Assembly (NCBI RefSeq): GCF_963580165.1
Contig: NZ_CAUZLM010000004.1
Coordinates: 1 to 64,000 of the forward strand
Length of the DNA: 64,000 nt
Direction of reading: 5' to 3'
From: Fructobacillus evanidus
Lineage (GTDB): Bacteria; Bacillota; Bacilli; Lactobacillales; Lactobacillaceae
Both the position numbers and the translations under genes were made by a program. Below are positions 1-8,095 of this stretch, piece after piece. Numbering within the stretch: the stretch's first letter is position 1; each line of letters opens with the position of its first letter. The notes below the pieces were generated by a model. That model saw only the letters and a program-made list of their open reading frames with translations, did no database searches and was not told the origin of the DNA.

Positions 1-243
1 CTATTTGAATAACCGCTTGAATAAGTAACGGAAGTATTTGGACAATTGCGTTAACTAGCGCTATAGCAATTTGAACGATGGCTTGAATAATCGTTGGTAG
101 ATTCTGAATTATTGCTCCAGCTAAAGCAATAACTATTTGAATAACCGCTTGAATAAGTAACGGAAGTATTTGGACAATTGCGTTAACTAGCGCTATAGCA
201 ATTTGAACGATGGCTTGAATAATCGTTGGTAGATTCTGAATTA
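1..243. repeat. 132-bp tandem repeat inside the tape measure gene
   Basis: Bases 1-111 recur without a mismatch at 133-243, a period of 132 bp or 44 codons. The repeat stays in frame and encodes a hydrophobic segment built from two related 22-residue halves. Weaker copies of the 33/66-bp pattern continue to about base 700. The left boundary is cut by the window, so further copies may exist. Confidence 0.9.
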
Positions 244-2698
244 ATGCCATCGACACTGCAATAATAATTTGAACAATTGCCTGAATGATGATTGGCAAAT
301 TCTGGATTAATGCTTGCGTAATCTGCATAATCAGTGGAACTAATGCTTGCAACAAGAGAGGTATTGCTACAACAAGTCCTTCAATCAAAGTGATGATAAT
401 TTTCATGCCTACTTCAATCAATTGCGGTAACATTTGAGTAAACGCCTGTACTAGCGAATTAATAGCTGGAATAATAGCATTGATAATCTGTGGAAGAGCA
501 CTGACAATCCCGTTTAATATACTTAAGATAATCTGAACACCAGCCATCAATAATTGCGGAATCGATTGCGAAATTGCATCAACTATCTTAGGAATCATTG
601 GAACAATAGCGTTGACTACATCCGGTATCTTTTCGGACAAGCTAGTAATTAATTTAGTAATAACATCAGTAAATTTAGTAATTAAGATAGGAAGATTGTT
701 AGAAATAACATCCGCCATCTTAGTAATAATATTTACCATTACATCAGTTATCTGATCAATGTGTCCTGAAATGTAGTCAGCAATTGAATTAATAACATTA
801 ACGATAATGTCACTGAACTTACTGATGTAGATAGTCGCATTATCAACCATTGACACCATATCGTTCGACACAATATCAACGGCTTGAGAAAAGTTACCAG
901 TTTGAGCAAATGCAATTCCAAGCTTTGAAAGCAGGCCGATAACAATCGAAATTGGCAATGATATTCCCATCAATGATGTGGCAATTCCTACAAAAATAGA
1001 AGCAACAGCTCGAAATCCTTGAGCAGTCGATAAGAAGTTTGTCAACGATTCAATAGCTGGAGTTAGATAAATAACAACTTTTCCAATCGCTTCACCAATT
1101 TTTTCGAAAACTCCTGAACTTGATTGTCTAATCGAATCAAATGCATTACCTACATTATTCTTCATTTGTTCGAAACTGTTAGCAATTGAAGAACCGCTTG
1201 ACTGGGCTGAATTCTTCATTGAATCCATCACTGTTCCCATTGATGTACCAGCATTAGACAACGTTTTTGAAATTGAATTTTTAACAGAGTCGAATGATTT
1301 TTTAGCAAATGAATCAATTGCTGAAAAAGCAGATGTAGTTACACTAGCCATTTTAGAAAAGATAGGTGCAACTGCTGAAGCAATTTTTTCCATTTCAGAA
1401 GCAATTTTTCCAGTCACTTTTGAAACGGTTTCACTTAATTTTTCCCATGCTTTTCGACCTGTTTCTGTTTTTGTAAAAAACAGTGTAAGAGCAACAATAA
1501 TTGCCTGTAGAGCAAGTATTCCTGCGCCAATTAAGTTACCTCCAGTAGCTACATTGAAAGCAACCATCGCTGCTTTAGCAGTTCCAGCTTCCTTTCTAAC
1601 GTTGCTAAATGCGAATGCAATAATTGACAATTCCTTTGATATATTGCCTGTTAACGCTACTAAATTAGCTGCAATAATGTATGCTTTGTAAGCTGCAGTA
1701 GCTGATGCAATACCTGCTGTCAACGGTAGCATCCAATCTTTATTGTCATCAATAAATTTAAATAGGCCAGAAGTTACAGATATAATTTGGGGAATGTATG
1801 TCTCAACAACACCGTTAATTTTTTGAAATCCATCATTAATGATATTCTTTGCATCATTAAATAATTCTGCAATACCGCCCTTTATACCAGCAGACTTAAT
1901 ACCATTATCAATAGCTGTAATTGTATTAGCCAGACCGTTGACAACAGCGTTTCGCATGTTGGTAAACGATGTTCCAATTCCACCAGTAGCAGTACGGGCA
2001 GTATTAGCAAAGCCATTGACACCACCATCTAATTCAATGAATTTCTGATTCAATTGGTCAGTAGTTATCTTGCCAGACTCCAAAGCATTATATAGGTCTT
2101 TCTGAGCAGATTTACCAGTAAATCCAAACGCCTTGGCCACTTCATTCAACGCATATGGCATTGTTTCAGTCAACGTTCGCCATGACTGCATATCAACCTT
2201 ACCAGCCGCTAACATTTGACTATACTGTTGCACGCCTCGACTAGCATCAGCCGCACTCGCTCCAGATGCCAAGAACGCATCGTTCAATGCATTGGCGGTT
2301 TTAGCTCCATCTTTCGCTGAACCAGTTAATATCGCAAAGCTCTGGGAATTTTTCGTAATGTCTTGCAGTGACGTTGGCAGACCATCAATACCTTTTTTCA
2401 AAAGTTTAATCGACTCTTGCGTGTCTTGGGTAGAATAGCCCATTTGTTTCATCACTTTGGGATACGCATTCAACGTATCGAATCGGCCAACAGCACTCGA
2501 TACACTGTCTTTAACAGCATCTAATCCCTTACTAATGACAGCAAAAGCACCAGCACCTTTAGCAATATCCATCAAGCTTGCCGTGAGCTTCTTAGGCTGT
2601 TCAGCAGTCTCTTGCATGTTCCGCTTAATCTTGTCCAATGGAGCTGAGAACATGTCCTTCAAACTAAATGTAGCGTTGATTGAATAGCTATCTGCCAT
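1..2698 (-). CDS. Phage tape measure protein (C-terminal part outside the window)
   Basis: The frame opens with ATG at 2698 and stays open to base 1, giving at least 899 codons. The product sets tail length in long-tailed phages and is threaded through the tail tube. The N-terminal part is typical of tape measure proteins (MADSYSINATFSLKDMF, then Ala/Gly/Ser-rich helices). The distal part becomes a run of hydrophobic 22- to 44-residue repeats of the type IIQNLPTIIQAIVQIAIALV. The start overlaps the stop of the preceding tail gene (TAATG). The only unusual point is the nearly perfect 132-bp duplication at the window edge. The family call is firm; full length is unknown. Confidence 0.9.
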   Translation of the reverse strand, partial: MADSYSINATFSLKDMFSAPLDKIKRNMQETAEQPKKLTASLMDIAKGAGAFAVISKGLDAVKDSVSSAVGRFDTLNAYPKVMKQMGYSTQDTQESIKLLKKGIDGLPTSLQDITKNSQSFAILTGSAKDGAKTANALNDAFLASGASAADASRGVQQYSQMLAAGKVDMQSWRTLTETMPYALNEVAKAFGFTGKSAQKDLYNALESGKITTDQLNQKFIELDGGVNGFANTARTATGGIGTSFTNMRNAVVNGLANTITAIDNGIKSAGIKGGIAELFNDAKNIINDGFQKINGVVETYIPQIISVTSGLFKFIDDNKDWMLPLTAGIASATAAYKAYIIAANLVALTGNISKELSIIAFAFSNVRKEAGTAKAAMVAFNVATGGNLIGAGILALQAIIVALTLFFTKTETGRKAWEKLSETVSKVTGKIASEMEKIASAVAPIFSKMASVTTSAFSAIDSFAKKSFDSVKNSISKTLSNAGTSMGTVMDSMKNSAQSSGSSIANSFEQMKNNVGNAFDSIRQSSSGVFEKIGEAIGKVVIYLTPAIESLTNFLSTAQGFRAVASIFVGIATSLMGISLPISIVIGLLSKLGIAFAQTGNFSQAVDIVSNDMVSMVDNATIYISKFSDIIVNVINSIADYISGHIDQITDVMVNIITKMADVISNNLPILITKFTDVITKLITSLSEKIPDVVNAIVPMIPKIVDAISQSIPQLLMAGVQIILSILNGIVSALPQIINAIIPAINSLVQAFTQMLPQLIEVGMKIIITLIEGLVVAIPLLLQALVPLIMQITQALIQNLPIIIQAIVQIIIAVSMALIQNLPTIIQAIVQIAIALVNAIVQILPLLIQAVIQIVIALAGAIIQNLPTIIQAIVQIAIALVNAIVQILPLLIQAVIQI

Positions 2699-3030
2699 TA
2701 ATTACCTCCTTTCTTTAATTCTCTTATCGCTTCTTCTCGTGCCCTTTTAGCACGATCAGAAAGCTCTTTTAATTGATTAACCTTGGCCTCGTCTTTCTCA
2801 ATTTCGCCAGTAATCTTCTTACGAATTTTTCTGAAATCAACAATTTGAGAAGGGTTCTTAACAACGTAATTACCATCTTTGTCAGCACCCTGTACTTTTC
2901 GATTTTCAAAAGCAAAATTAGTCAGCAACTCATGTTCATCAATAGAACGCAAATCATGTGCTTGCTCTCGTAAGCGAAGCTCTTCCATGGTCATCATTTC
3001 AACTTGTTCCATGGTGGCAGTAGGCCACAC
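2698..3030 (-). CDS. Tail assembly chaperone, downstream reading frame
   Basis: A 110-residue charged protein rich in Lys/Glu helices, lying between the first tail chaperone gene and the tape measure gene, the usual place for the second frame of a tail assembly chaperone (G/GT type). The start used here is GTG at 3030. The frame is open further upstream, across the end of the preceding gene, in the -1 register, so it may instead be made as a frameshift extension. I see no textbook slippery heptamer. Position supports the role; sequence alone is not diagnostic. Confidence 0.6.
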   Translation of the reverse strand: MWPTATMEQVEMMTMEELRLREQAHDLRSIDEHELLTNFAFENRKVQGADKDGNYVVKNPSQIVDFRKIRKKITGEIEKDEAKVNQLKELSDRAKRAREEAIRELKKGGN

Positions 3031-3047
3031 ATAGAAAGCCCTGCGAA

Positions 3048-3455
3048 TTAAGCTGGAGTATTTGAGCTTGCTGGCAGGCTCTTGTCTGCCATTGCTTCTT
3101 CCATCTTCTTGTCCATGTTGTCGAACGTGTCCTTGATTGGCTTGATAATCTTGGATACTGTCGTCTTCGTCAACGGACTTGTTACTAATAAATTTTCGAC
3201 TGATTCAAAAGCTTGGTCTAAATCATCAGCGTTTTCAATATCAGATTGAACTGTTTCTTCATCTTTGCCAGACATGGCAGACAACGCCTTAACCAAAGCG
3301 TATGGATCACCACCGACAATACCCATCACAATGTTCCCCATTGTTTCGATGTTGTTTTCGAAATCATTCTTAACGATTCCAAATGCGGACAAGAACTTGA
3401 ACGTTACTTTCAAATCGTATTGATTTCCGTTAATAGTGATAGTTGTTTGTGACAT
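3048..3455 (-). CDS. Tail assembly chaperone (upstream frame)
   Basis: 135 residues, starting MSQTTITINGNQYDLKVTFK, resembling the small tail assembly chaperones that lie between the major tail protein and the tape measure protein in Lactobacillales siphophages. Such proteins coat the tape measure during tail polymerisation. The N-terminal half is a beta-rich domain, the C-terminal half helical, ending in Ser/Pro/Ala. It lies 67 nt after the major tail gene and 17 nt before the next frame. Confidence 0.7.
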   Translation of the reverse strand: MSQTTITINGNQYDLKVTFKFLSAFGIVKNDFENNIETMGNIVMGIVGGDPYALVKALSAMSGKDEETVQSDIENADDLDQAFESVENLLVTSPLTKTTVSKIIKPIKDTFDNMDKKMEEAMADKSLPASSNTPA

Positions 3456-3522
3456 AATAAATCCCTTTCATATAGGCCGCCCCATAAGGTACTGTGCATT
3501 TACTTGGCGACATTTAGTTATT

Positions 3523-4089
3523 TTACTTAGATGGTGTAGTAGTTGATGAATTGGATGAAGAACCGTAATCAGGAGCTTCATCAATGGGGGCAACTTCTGT
3601 TGGATTCTTAACCGTGTCACGGAAGAAGTTCTTAACGGTAGCAACATCAATGGCCGATACCGTAGCGAGTCCCTTAACCAATTCGCCAGAAACTGTCAAA
3701 GTCGTCTTAATTGTCGTGTTGCTGTCAACTTCTGCTGGTACTTCCCAATCAGACAAATAACCAACTCCGTATTGAGACACATATTTGCCGTTTTGAGGTG
3801 CTTGAGAGAAGTCGATTTCCCATACTTCAACAGCAAGTCCCTTCTTCTGCGCATAGGCCAATACTTGGTTTGTCAAATCATCAGATGCAATAGCCTCAAT
3901 GTCGATGCTAGTTTCCAACGCGCCGACAGAGACAATGTTCCCATCTTTAGTTGATGTTGAGTCATTCTTACGACTATTCTTAATAGAATGAGTCGTTTGC
4001 AAAGCCAATCGTGTTGCATCCGCCTTATCCTTGTCCTGAAACAAGCGGAACATTAAGACCTTGTCTTTACCCTTAAGTGGTGTATTCAT
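3523..4089 (-). CDS. Phage major tail protein
   Basis: 188 residues, of the TP901-1/phi13 major tail tube type: MNTPLKGKDKVLMFRLF at the start, then the SVGALETSIDIEAIASDD segment and a beta-rich core. The C-terminus is a low-complexity Ser/Thr tail (YGSSSNSSTTTPSK) that looks like a linker. Hexamers of this protein form the tail tube. It sits between the tail terminator gene and the tail chaperones, the conserved order. Confident from sequence and context. Confidence 0.82.
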   Translation of the reverse strand: MNTPLKGKDKVLMFRLFQDKDKADATRLALQTTHSIKNSRKNDSTSTKDGNIVSVGALETSIDIEAIASDDLTNQVLAYAQKKGLAVEVWEIDFSQAPQNGKYVSQYGVGYLSDWEVPAEVDSNTTIKTTLTVSGELVKGLATVSAIDVATVKNFFRDTVKNPTEVAPIDEAPDYGSSSNSSTTTPSK

Positions 4090-4104
4090 TCTTGTATCTC
4101 CTTC

Positions 4105-4485
4105 TTATAAATACTGAATATCCAGTTCCAAAACACCGTGCCACAACGGGATGTCCGTTGATTGGTCAGCAATCATTTGTTGATTGGTATTAGTCACTTG
4201 ATACTTGAAATTCTCTGTACGTTGGCAATCAATAACCGCAGCTTGCAAATCGTCCATGATATTCATTACTTCCGATCGATAGTTAAACTCGGCATACACA
4301 TCGACTTGAATGTGTGTAGTGCCAAGTGTTCGACCCTTAGTAGGAATATCTGTGTTTTGCTGATTGCCGACAAAAACAAAAGGATATGACTGGTTTTCAT
4401 CCGGCAAATAGTCGAATGTGTCATATCCTTTCTTCCTAGACAGTTTAATGACCGTCTGAAATATTTCGTTGTATGGGTTGTTCAT
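4105..4485 (-). CDS. Tail terminator/completion protein (DUF806/DUF3168-like)
   Basis: 126 residues. In phages of this class the gene between the HK97 gp10-like protein and the major tail protein encodes the tail terminator that caps the growing tail at the neck. The sequence (N-terminal helix, then FVFVGNQ and a repeated beta pattern to LWHGVLELDIQYL) fits that fold. Its start overlaps the stop of the preceding gene by four bases, indicating translational coupling. Family assignment is by position and general resemblance. Confidence 0.6.
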   Translation of the reverse strand: MNNPYNEIFQTVIKLSRKKGYDTFDYLPDENQSYPFVFVGNQQNTDIPTKGRTLGTTHIQVDVYAEFNYRSEVMNIMDDLQAAVIDCQRTENFKYQVTNTNQQMIADQSTDIPLWHGVLELDIQYL

Positions 4486-4865
4486 TTTGCCAACCTCTTT
4501 AGCTTTGAAATAAAGCTATTTCTTTCTTTGATGAATGGCGTACCAAGATACTTACGTGCCGTTTGATAACGTGTTCCGTATTCCTGATAGGCTGCGTAGT
4601 CAGTATTGAACGAAATCATGCCAGTGTAGTCAGTAATCGTTATTTTTTGGCTACGCTTCAATGTTCCACCTACATATCCAGCAGGCTTCTTTGACTTAAC
4701 AGGGTAGCGTTCTCCATATCCAACAGGGACAAGTTCTTGGCTCTTTCGTGCAACATTGACTGTTGACTCTTTGACAGCTTCTTTGGCGTCTTTCATCTTG
4801 CCAACTTCATCAATTCGCTTAATCAAATCATCAAAACCATCAAATTTTACTTCAAAGTCTGCCAC
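4482..4865 (-). CDS. HK97 gp10-like head-tail joining protein
   Basis: 127 residues when started at GTG 4865, six bases after GGGGTGG; a longer frame upstream lacks a better site and overlaps the previous gene. The protein starts with a (V/M)ADFEVKFDGFDDLIKRIDE pattern and contains RKSQELVPVGYG and YAAYQEYGTRYQ, characteristic of the HK97 gp10 family, which joins heads to tails. It overlaps the preceding connector gene by 14 nt. Confidence 0.78.
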   Translation of the reverse strand: MADFEVKFDGFDDLIKRIDEVGKMKDAKEAVKESTVNVARKSQELVPVGYGERYPVKSKKPAGYVGGTLKRSQKITITDYTGMISFNTDYAAYQEYGTRYQTARKYLGTPFIKERNSFISKLKRLAK

Positions 4866-5124
4866 GATATTCCACCCCATAAATGGTTGATGAGCGATCA
4901 GTATAGGTACTGTTCTCAATCTTAAAATTATCGCCATCGATTACCATGTATCCTGACCGGACATTCACCCTATTTTGGAAACGAACCGCAATTCGCCCCT
5001 GCTTGAACGACCCAAACACTAGATTCTGGGCTTTAACACCCATACTCGTGACGTTAACTGGATATACTTCCTGTTGCTTGATTAACTTGTCATCAATGAA
5101 CTGTAGACGCTTGTTATACCGCAT
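4852..5124 (-). CDS. Head closure/head-tail adaptor protein
   Basis: 90 residues from ATG 5124, preceded by GGTG; the frame runs further upstream but within the preceding gene. The beta-rich sequence (MRYNKRLQFIDDK, then IAVRFQNRV and a GYMVIDGDNFKIEN stretch) is like the small stopper proteins that close the capsid after packaging. Its place between the connector and the gp10-like gene supports this. The function is inferred mainly from gene order. Confidence 0.6.
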   Translation of the reverse strand: MRYNKRLQFIDDKLIKQQEVYPVNVTSMGVKAQNLVFGSFKQGRIAVRFQNRVNVRSGYMVIDGDNFKIENSTYTDRSSTIYGVEYRGRL

Positions 5125-5128
5125 ATAA

Positions 5129-5458
5129 TCACCACATGATAATCTTTCCACGGTTTTGTTCGGCCATATAACGAGAGATTGTTGAGGAATACTCATCAAA
5201 GTCACTGCTTGGATATCTGATTGACTCTCCCTCTTGTGAATACGAAGAATAGCCCTCGTTACCTAATCGATTGAACCGAGCAAGCACTACATTCTTAACA
5301 ATTGGTTCCAGCTTATCAGGAACAGACTGTTCATCTACCATCATTGCCAATTGATCACGGGTCATCAATTCTAGCGTTTGGATTACGTCATCTTGTAAAT
5401 TGTCCTTAATGCCCGCCAATGTCTTGACTGTATCAAGGACACTTGGCTTATCAGTCAT
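5129..5458 (-). CDS. Head-tail connector protein (gp6-like)
   Basis: 109 residues with a strong AAGGAGG ribosome site. It lies directly after the major capsid gene, where siphophages encode the adaptor that docks on the portal. The mostly helical composition (TVKTLAGIKDNLQDDVIQTL) agrees with gp6/gp15-type adaptors. There is no catalytic motif. Assignment rests on order and size. Confidence 0.65.
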   Translation of the reverse strand: MTDKPSVLDTVKTLAGIKDNLQDDVIQTLELMTRDQLAMMVDEQSVPDKLEPIVKNVVLARFNRLGNEGYSSYSQEGESIRYPSSDFDEYSSTISRYMAEQNRGKIIMW

Positions 5459-5469
5459 TTAAGGCCTCC

Positions 5470-6453
5470 TTACTTTGATTCAGTAGCGGGCTTTGCCTTA
5501 GTGTTAGCCTTTGCGTTCTTGTCATTAGAGTCTGTTCCTTCTCCAGGAACGGCACCAAGCACATCATCACCAGTGGTTACATTCAATGTTGCAAATGCAT
5601 CCTGACGTACTGGCAATACGGCAACGTCCATTGTCACCTTCATGGCAACCATTTCTTGTTCGAACAAGTTGATAGGTGTACCATCTTCGTTCGTCAACGT
5701 AGACAACTGAGCTGACTTGTCAATTTCAACTTCCAAGTTACCTGGCAAGCCATAGTACAAATAGTCGAAGTTACCAAATACCAAATCGCCCTTGTTCAAT
5801 ACACCTGGCTGAGTGTCAACAACAGGCATACCATCTAATGTCTTGGCTGCTGAGTCATACAACTTGTCAGGGTACAATCCTGCATCCTTTTGGATAGCAG
5901 TACGTAAAGCTGGGTTGTTCGTCAAAGTTGACAAGAATGCGTTACCTTGCAATCCCTTGTCGTAGAGCTTGTTTTCCAAAGCCAAGATATTGTCATAGTT
6001 AATATCACCAGACAATACTGAACCGTTGGTCTTGGCAGCGTTAGTCAATGAATCAGCATAAGGAGTGTTAATTCCCTTGATAACAGCCAAGTCAATTGCC
6101 TTGTCCATTTGTTCAACGATCAATGGTGTTACTTCTGAGAAGAAGTTAGAGTATGAGTAGTTCAAGAATTCCTTAGACACAGGAATAATAACGGCCAACT
6201 TCTGGGCTTCCAACTTGGCTTGCAAGAAAGTAGGCTTTGAAGTAGCAATGCGTTGTGTTTCGCCTGTCCAGTAAGCACCGCCTACACCAGTCATGAATGA
6301 AAACTTCTTCGTCTTCTGCCCTTGCATTTCGACATTCTTAGCGACTTGCAAGATAGCTGATTGCCCCATGATTCGGTCAATGATAGTTGTGGCCACATCT
6401 GATGGAACAGATTGAGTGGTCATCACGTTGTTCGGGTTAAATTGTTGTACCAT
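5470..6453 (-). CDS. Phage major capsid protein (HK97 fold)
   Basis: 327 residues. The core has typical HK97-type capsid features: an early RIMGQSAILQVAKNVEM helix, the GGAYWTGETQRIATSKPTF segment, and a C-terminal P-domain that ends in a charged Ala/Lys/Asp-rich tail (about residues 295-327), probably a flexible extension. Start is supported by AAAGGAGA. The scaffold gene precedes it by 13 nt, the standard arrangement for capsid assembly. Confidence 0.9.
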   Translation of the reverse strand: MVQQFNPNNVMTTQSVPSDVATTIIDRIMGQSAILQVAKNVEMQGQKTKKFSFMTGVGGAYWTGETQRIATSKPTFLQAKLEAQKLAVIIPVSKEFLNYSYSNFFSEVTPLIVEQMDKAIDLAVIKGINTPYADSLTNAAKTNGSVLSGDINYDNILALENKLYDKGLQGNAFLSTLTNNPALRTAIQKDAGLYPDKLYDSAAKTLDGMPVVDTQPGVLNKGDLVFGNFDYLYYGLPGNLEVEIDKSAQLSTLTNEDGTPINLFEQEMVAMKVTMDVAVLPVRQDAFATLNVTTGDDVLGAVPGEGTDSNDKNAKANTKAKPATESK

Positions 6454-6466
6454 GTTTTATTCTCCT

Positions 6467-7018
6467 TTATTTAATTACACGGTTTTTTTGTGCCAATTCA
6501 GCAATTGAAACAGCACCACTTAGCTGGGTAGATGAAGCGTTAGGCGTCTTTTGCTTAGAAAGATCATCAACTCGCTTGTTAACAGAATCAGCAATAACCT
6601 TCTTGAGATAGTTGATGTTATTGTTCGTTGTCTCAACGTCATCGCTTAGAATCAACGACACCAATTCATCTTCGTTAGGTAATCCAGCTTCAGCCAATGT
6701 AGACTTGGCTTGAATTGAATATTCGAGTCGCTTCAATTCCTGCTCACGCTTCGACAATTCCTTATCTCGGTCAGCTTGTTCTGCCTTAATTCGATCGGCC
6801 TCTGTCATGCGGGCTAACTTCTTAGCCTTGTCTTCACGCTCTTTTGCTTCTTCTTCCCACTTGCTACGGGCCGTTTCAATTGCCTTGGCAACCTTCTTGT
6901 CCATGAAGCTGTCTAGTTCAGATTGTGATTCAAAGCTAATGCCTTCCGTCTTGACATCTTCTTGCTTTGATTCGTTCTGTTCTTCTACAACTTCGTTTTG
7001 CGGTTCATTGTTTTCCAT
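6467..7018 (-). CDS. Phage scaffolding protein (DUF4355-like)
   Basis: 183 residues, very rich in Glu, Lys and Gln, with a long predicted coiled coil (about residues 35-110: KVAKAIETARSKWEEEAKER onward) and a basic C-terminus. This is the usual composition of scaffold proteins that template the procapsid and are then lost. It directly precedes the capsid gene. The upstream 160-nt leader carries unusual repeats that may regulate it. Confidence 0.82.
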   Translation of the reverse strand: MENNEPQNEVVEEQNESKQEDVKTEGISFESQSELDSFMDKKVAKAIETARSKWEEEAKEREDKAKKLARMTEADRIKAEQADRDKELSKREQELKRLEYSIQAKSTLAEAGLPNEDELVSLILSDDVETTNNNINYLKKVIADSVNKRVDDLSKQKTPNASSTQLSGAVSIAELAQKNRVIK

Positions 7019-7030
7019 GTTTTACTCCTC

Positions 7031-7136
7031 CCATACACACCTAATCGAAAGCAAAATAAAAAGACCCATACACGGCTCATTGAGCCCCATACACGTCTTT
7101 AAATTCTTATTGCTATCAAATACTAGTCCGTACACG
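7031..7136 (-). promoter_or_regulatory. Leader with repeats and hairpin between minor capsid and scaffold genes
   Basis: The gap of 162 nt holds four copies of a CGTGTAYGG-like motif on the minus strand: 7128-7136, 7087-7095, 7066-7074 and a truncated one at 7031-7039. The two central copies flank a GGCTC-AAT-GAGCC hairpin, and AAGAC/GTCTT outside them closes a larger stem followed by a T-rich run. It may be a partial terminator or attenuator that sets the ratio of packaging to capsid transcripts. The role is an inference. Confidence 0.45.
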
Positions 7137-7180
7137 ATAATTGTTATTTAAACAGTTTTAGGACGTATTCAGGTCACATT

Positions 7181-8095
7181 TTAATCAATTAATGCTGGCA
7201 TAATTGAACACATACAATTCGGGTGGAACGGATACATATTTTTCCCAACTTCTGCTTTTGACAGTTCATACGGTCCAGCTTTCGCTATACTAATGCAGGT
7301 CTGGCAAGCTCTTCGTTCATACACAATGTCGTACTTATCAATTCCTGACTGCTTGTAAGAATCACGCTGAACGTCACCTTGAACTCTGGCCGTCTCAGTG
7401 ATTAACAAGCGCCCTGATTGTGATGGCTGAACATCGAATAAATCTCGAAATTCCTTGTTGAATTGGTTAGGATTCTTGCCCTGCAAAATAACCTTATTCA
7501 ACGTCTCATTTAGCTTATTCTTAAGCTGTTCTGTGTTCTTCCAGATATTTGTGCTAAACGTGTAAGAACCTTCTCCAGCAAGCGAATAAGCTGTATTAAC
7601 TAGTTGAGATGCAGATGCAGTTGTGTAGGCAATACCTTGCCCCAGTATTGTTGACTGGCGCTTGTATTCATCAATAGCTTGTTGCGTTAAATAATCTTCT
7701 GTACTGCTTGTTATTTGTCCATTTAATCTGTCAATTTCAAGTGACATCTCAAGCTGAAGTAGCTTAAGACGACTAACACGAATCTTAAGATTATAGATTT
7801 TCAAATCAGCATTGGCTTGTTCTGAGAAGTCTTTGTCAGCAACATATTGCTTCACTTTATCAACGAATCGATCCACGTCAGTCTTATCGGCTAACTTCAT
7901 CGCTTCTTCCATCGTCATTCCTTGGCCTTTGGCGTACCGAATGAAGTTGCGGTTGATGTCATCAGTAATATCATTAAGTGCTTGTTCATATAGCTTGCTC
8001 AGCACTTTAAGCTGTTCCCCAGAAGACTTCTTGATATCGTCAGCGTGATCTAACTCACGTTGAACCCAATATGATTTACTCTTCTTGTCCGCCAT
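7181..8095 (-). CDS. Minor capsid / head morphogenesis protein (SPP1 gp7/MuF-like)
   Basis: 304 residues. The C-terminal part shows the MuF/SPP1 gp7 domain: a TARVQGDVQRDSY segment, a CQTC pair, GKNMYPFHPNCMCSI, with Cys and His residues arranged as in the family. Such proteins sit in the procapsid near the portal and may be ejected with DNA. The N-terminal part is helical and charged. It overlaps the end of the portal gene by 20 nt, as in SPP1-like phages. Confidence 0.83.
   Translation of the reverse strand: MADKKSKSYWVQRELDHADDIKKSSGEQLKVLSKLYEQALNDITDDINRNFIRYAKGQGMTMEEAMKLADKTDVDRFVDKVKQYVADKDFSEQANADLKIYNLKIRVSRLKLLQLEMSLEIDRLNGQITSSTEDYLTQQAIDEYKRQSTILGQGIAYTTASASQLVNTAYSLAGEGSYTFSTNIWKNTEQLKNKLNETLNKVILQGKNPNQFNKEFRDLFDVQPSQSGRLLITETARVQGDVQRDSYKQSGIDKYDIVYERRACQTCISIAKAGPYELSKAEVGKNMYPFHPNCMCSIMPALID

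Noticed and set aside
1..700. Regular repeats resembling a CRISPR array
   Set aside because: The repeats are in-frame within the tape measure gene, adjacent units are contiguous, and there are no unique spacers of constant length.
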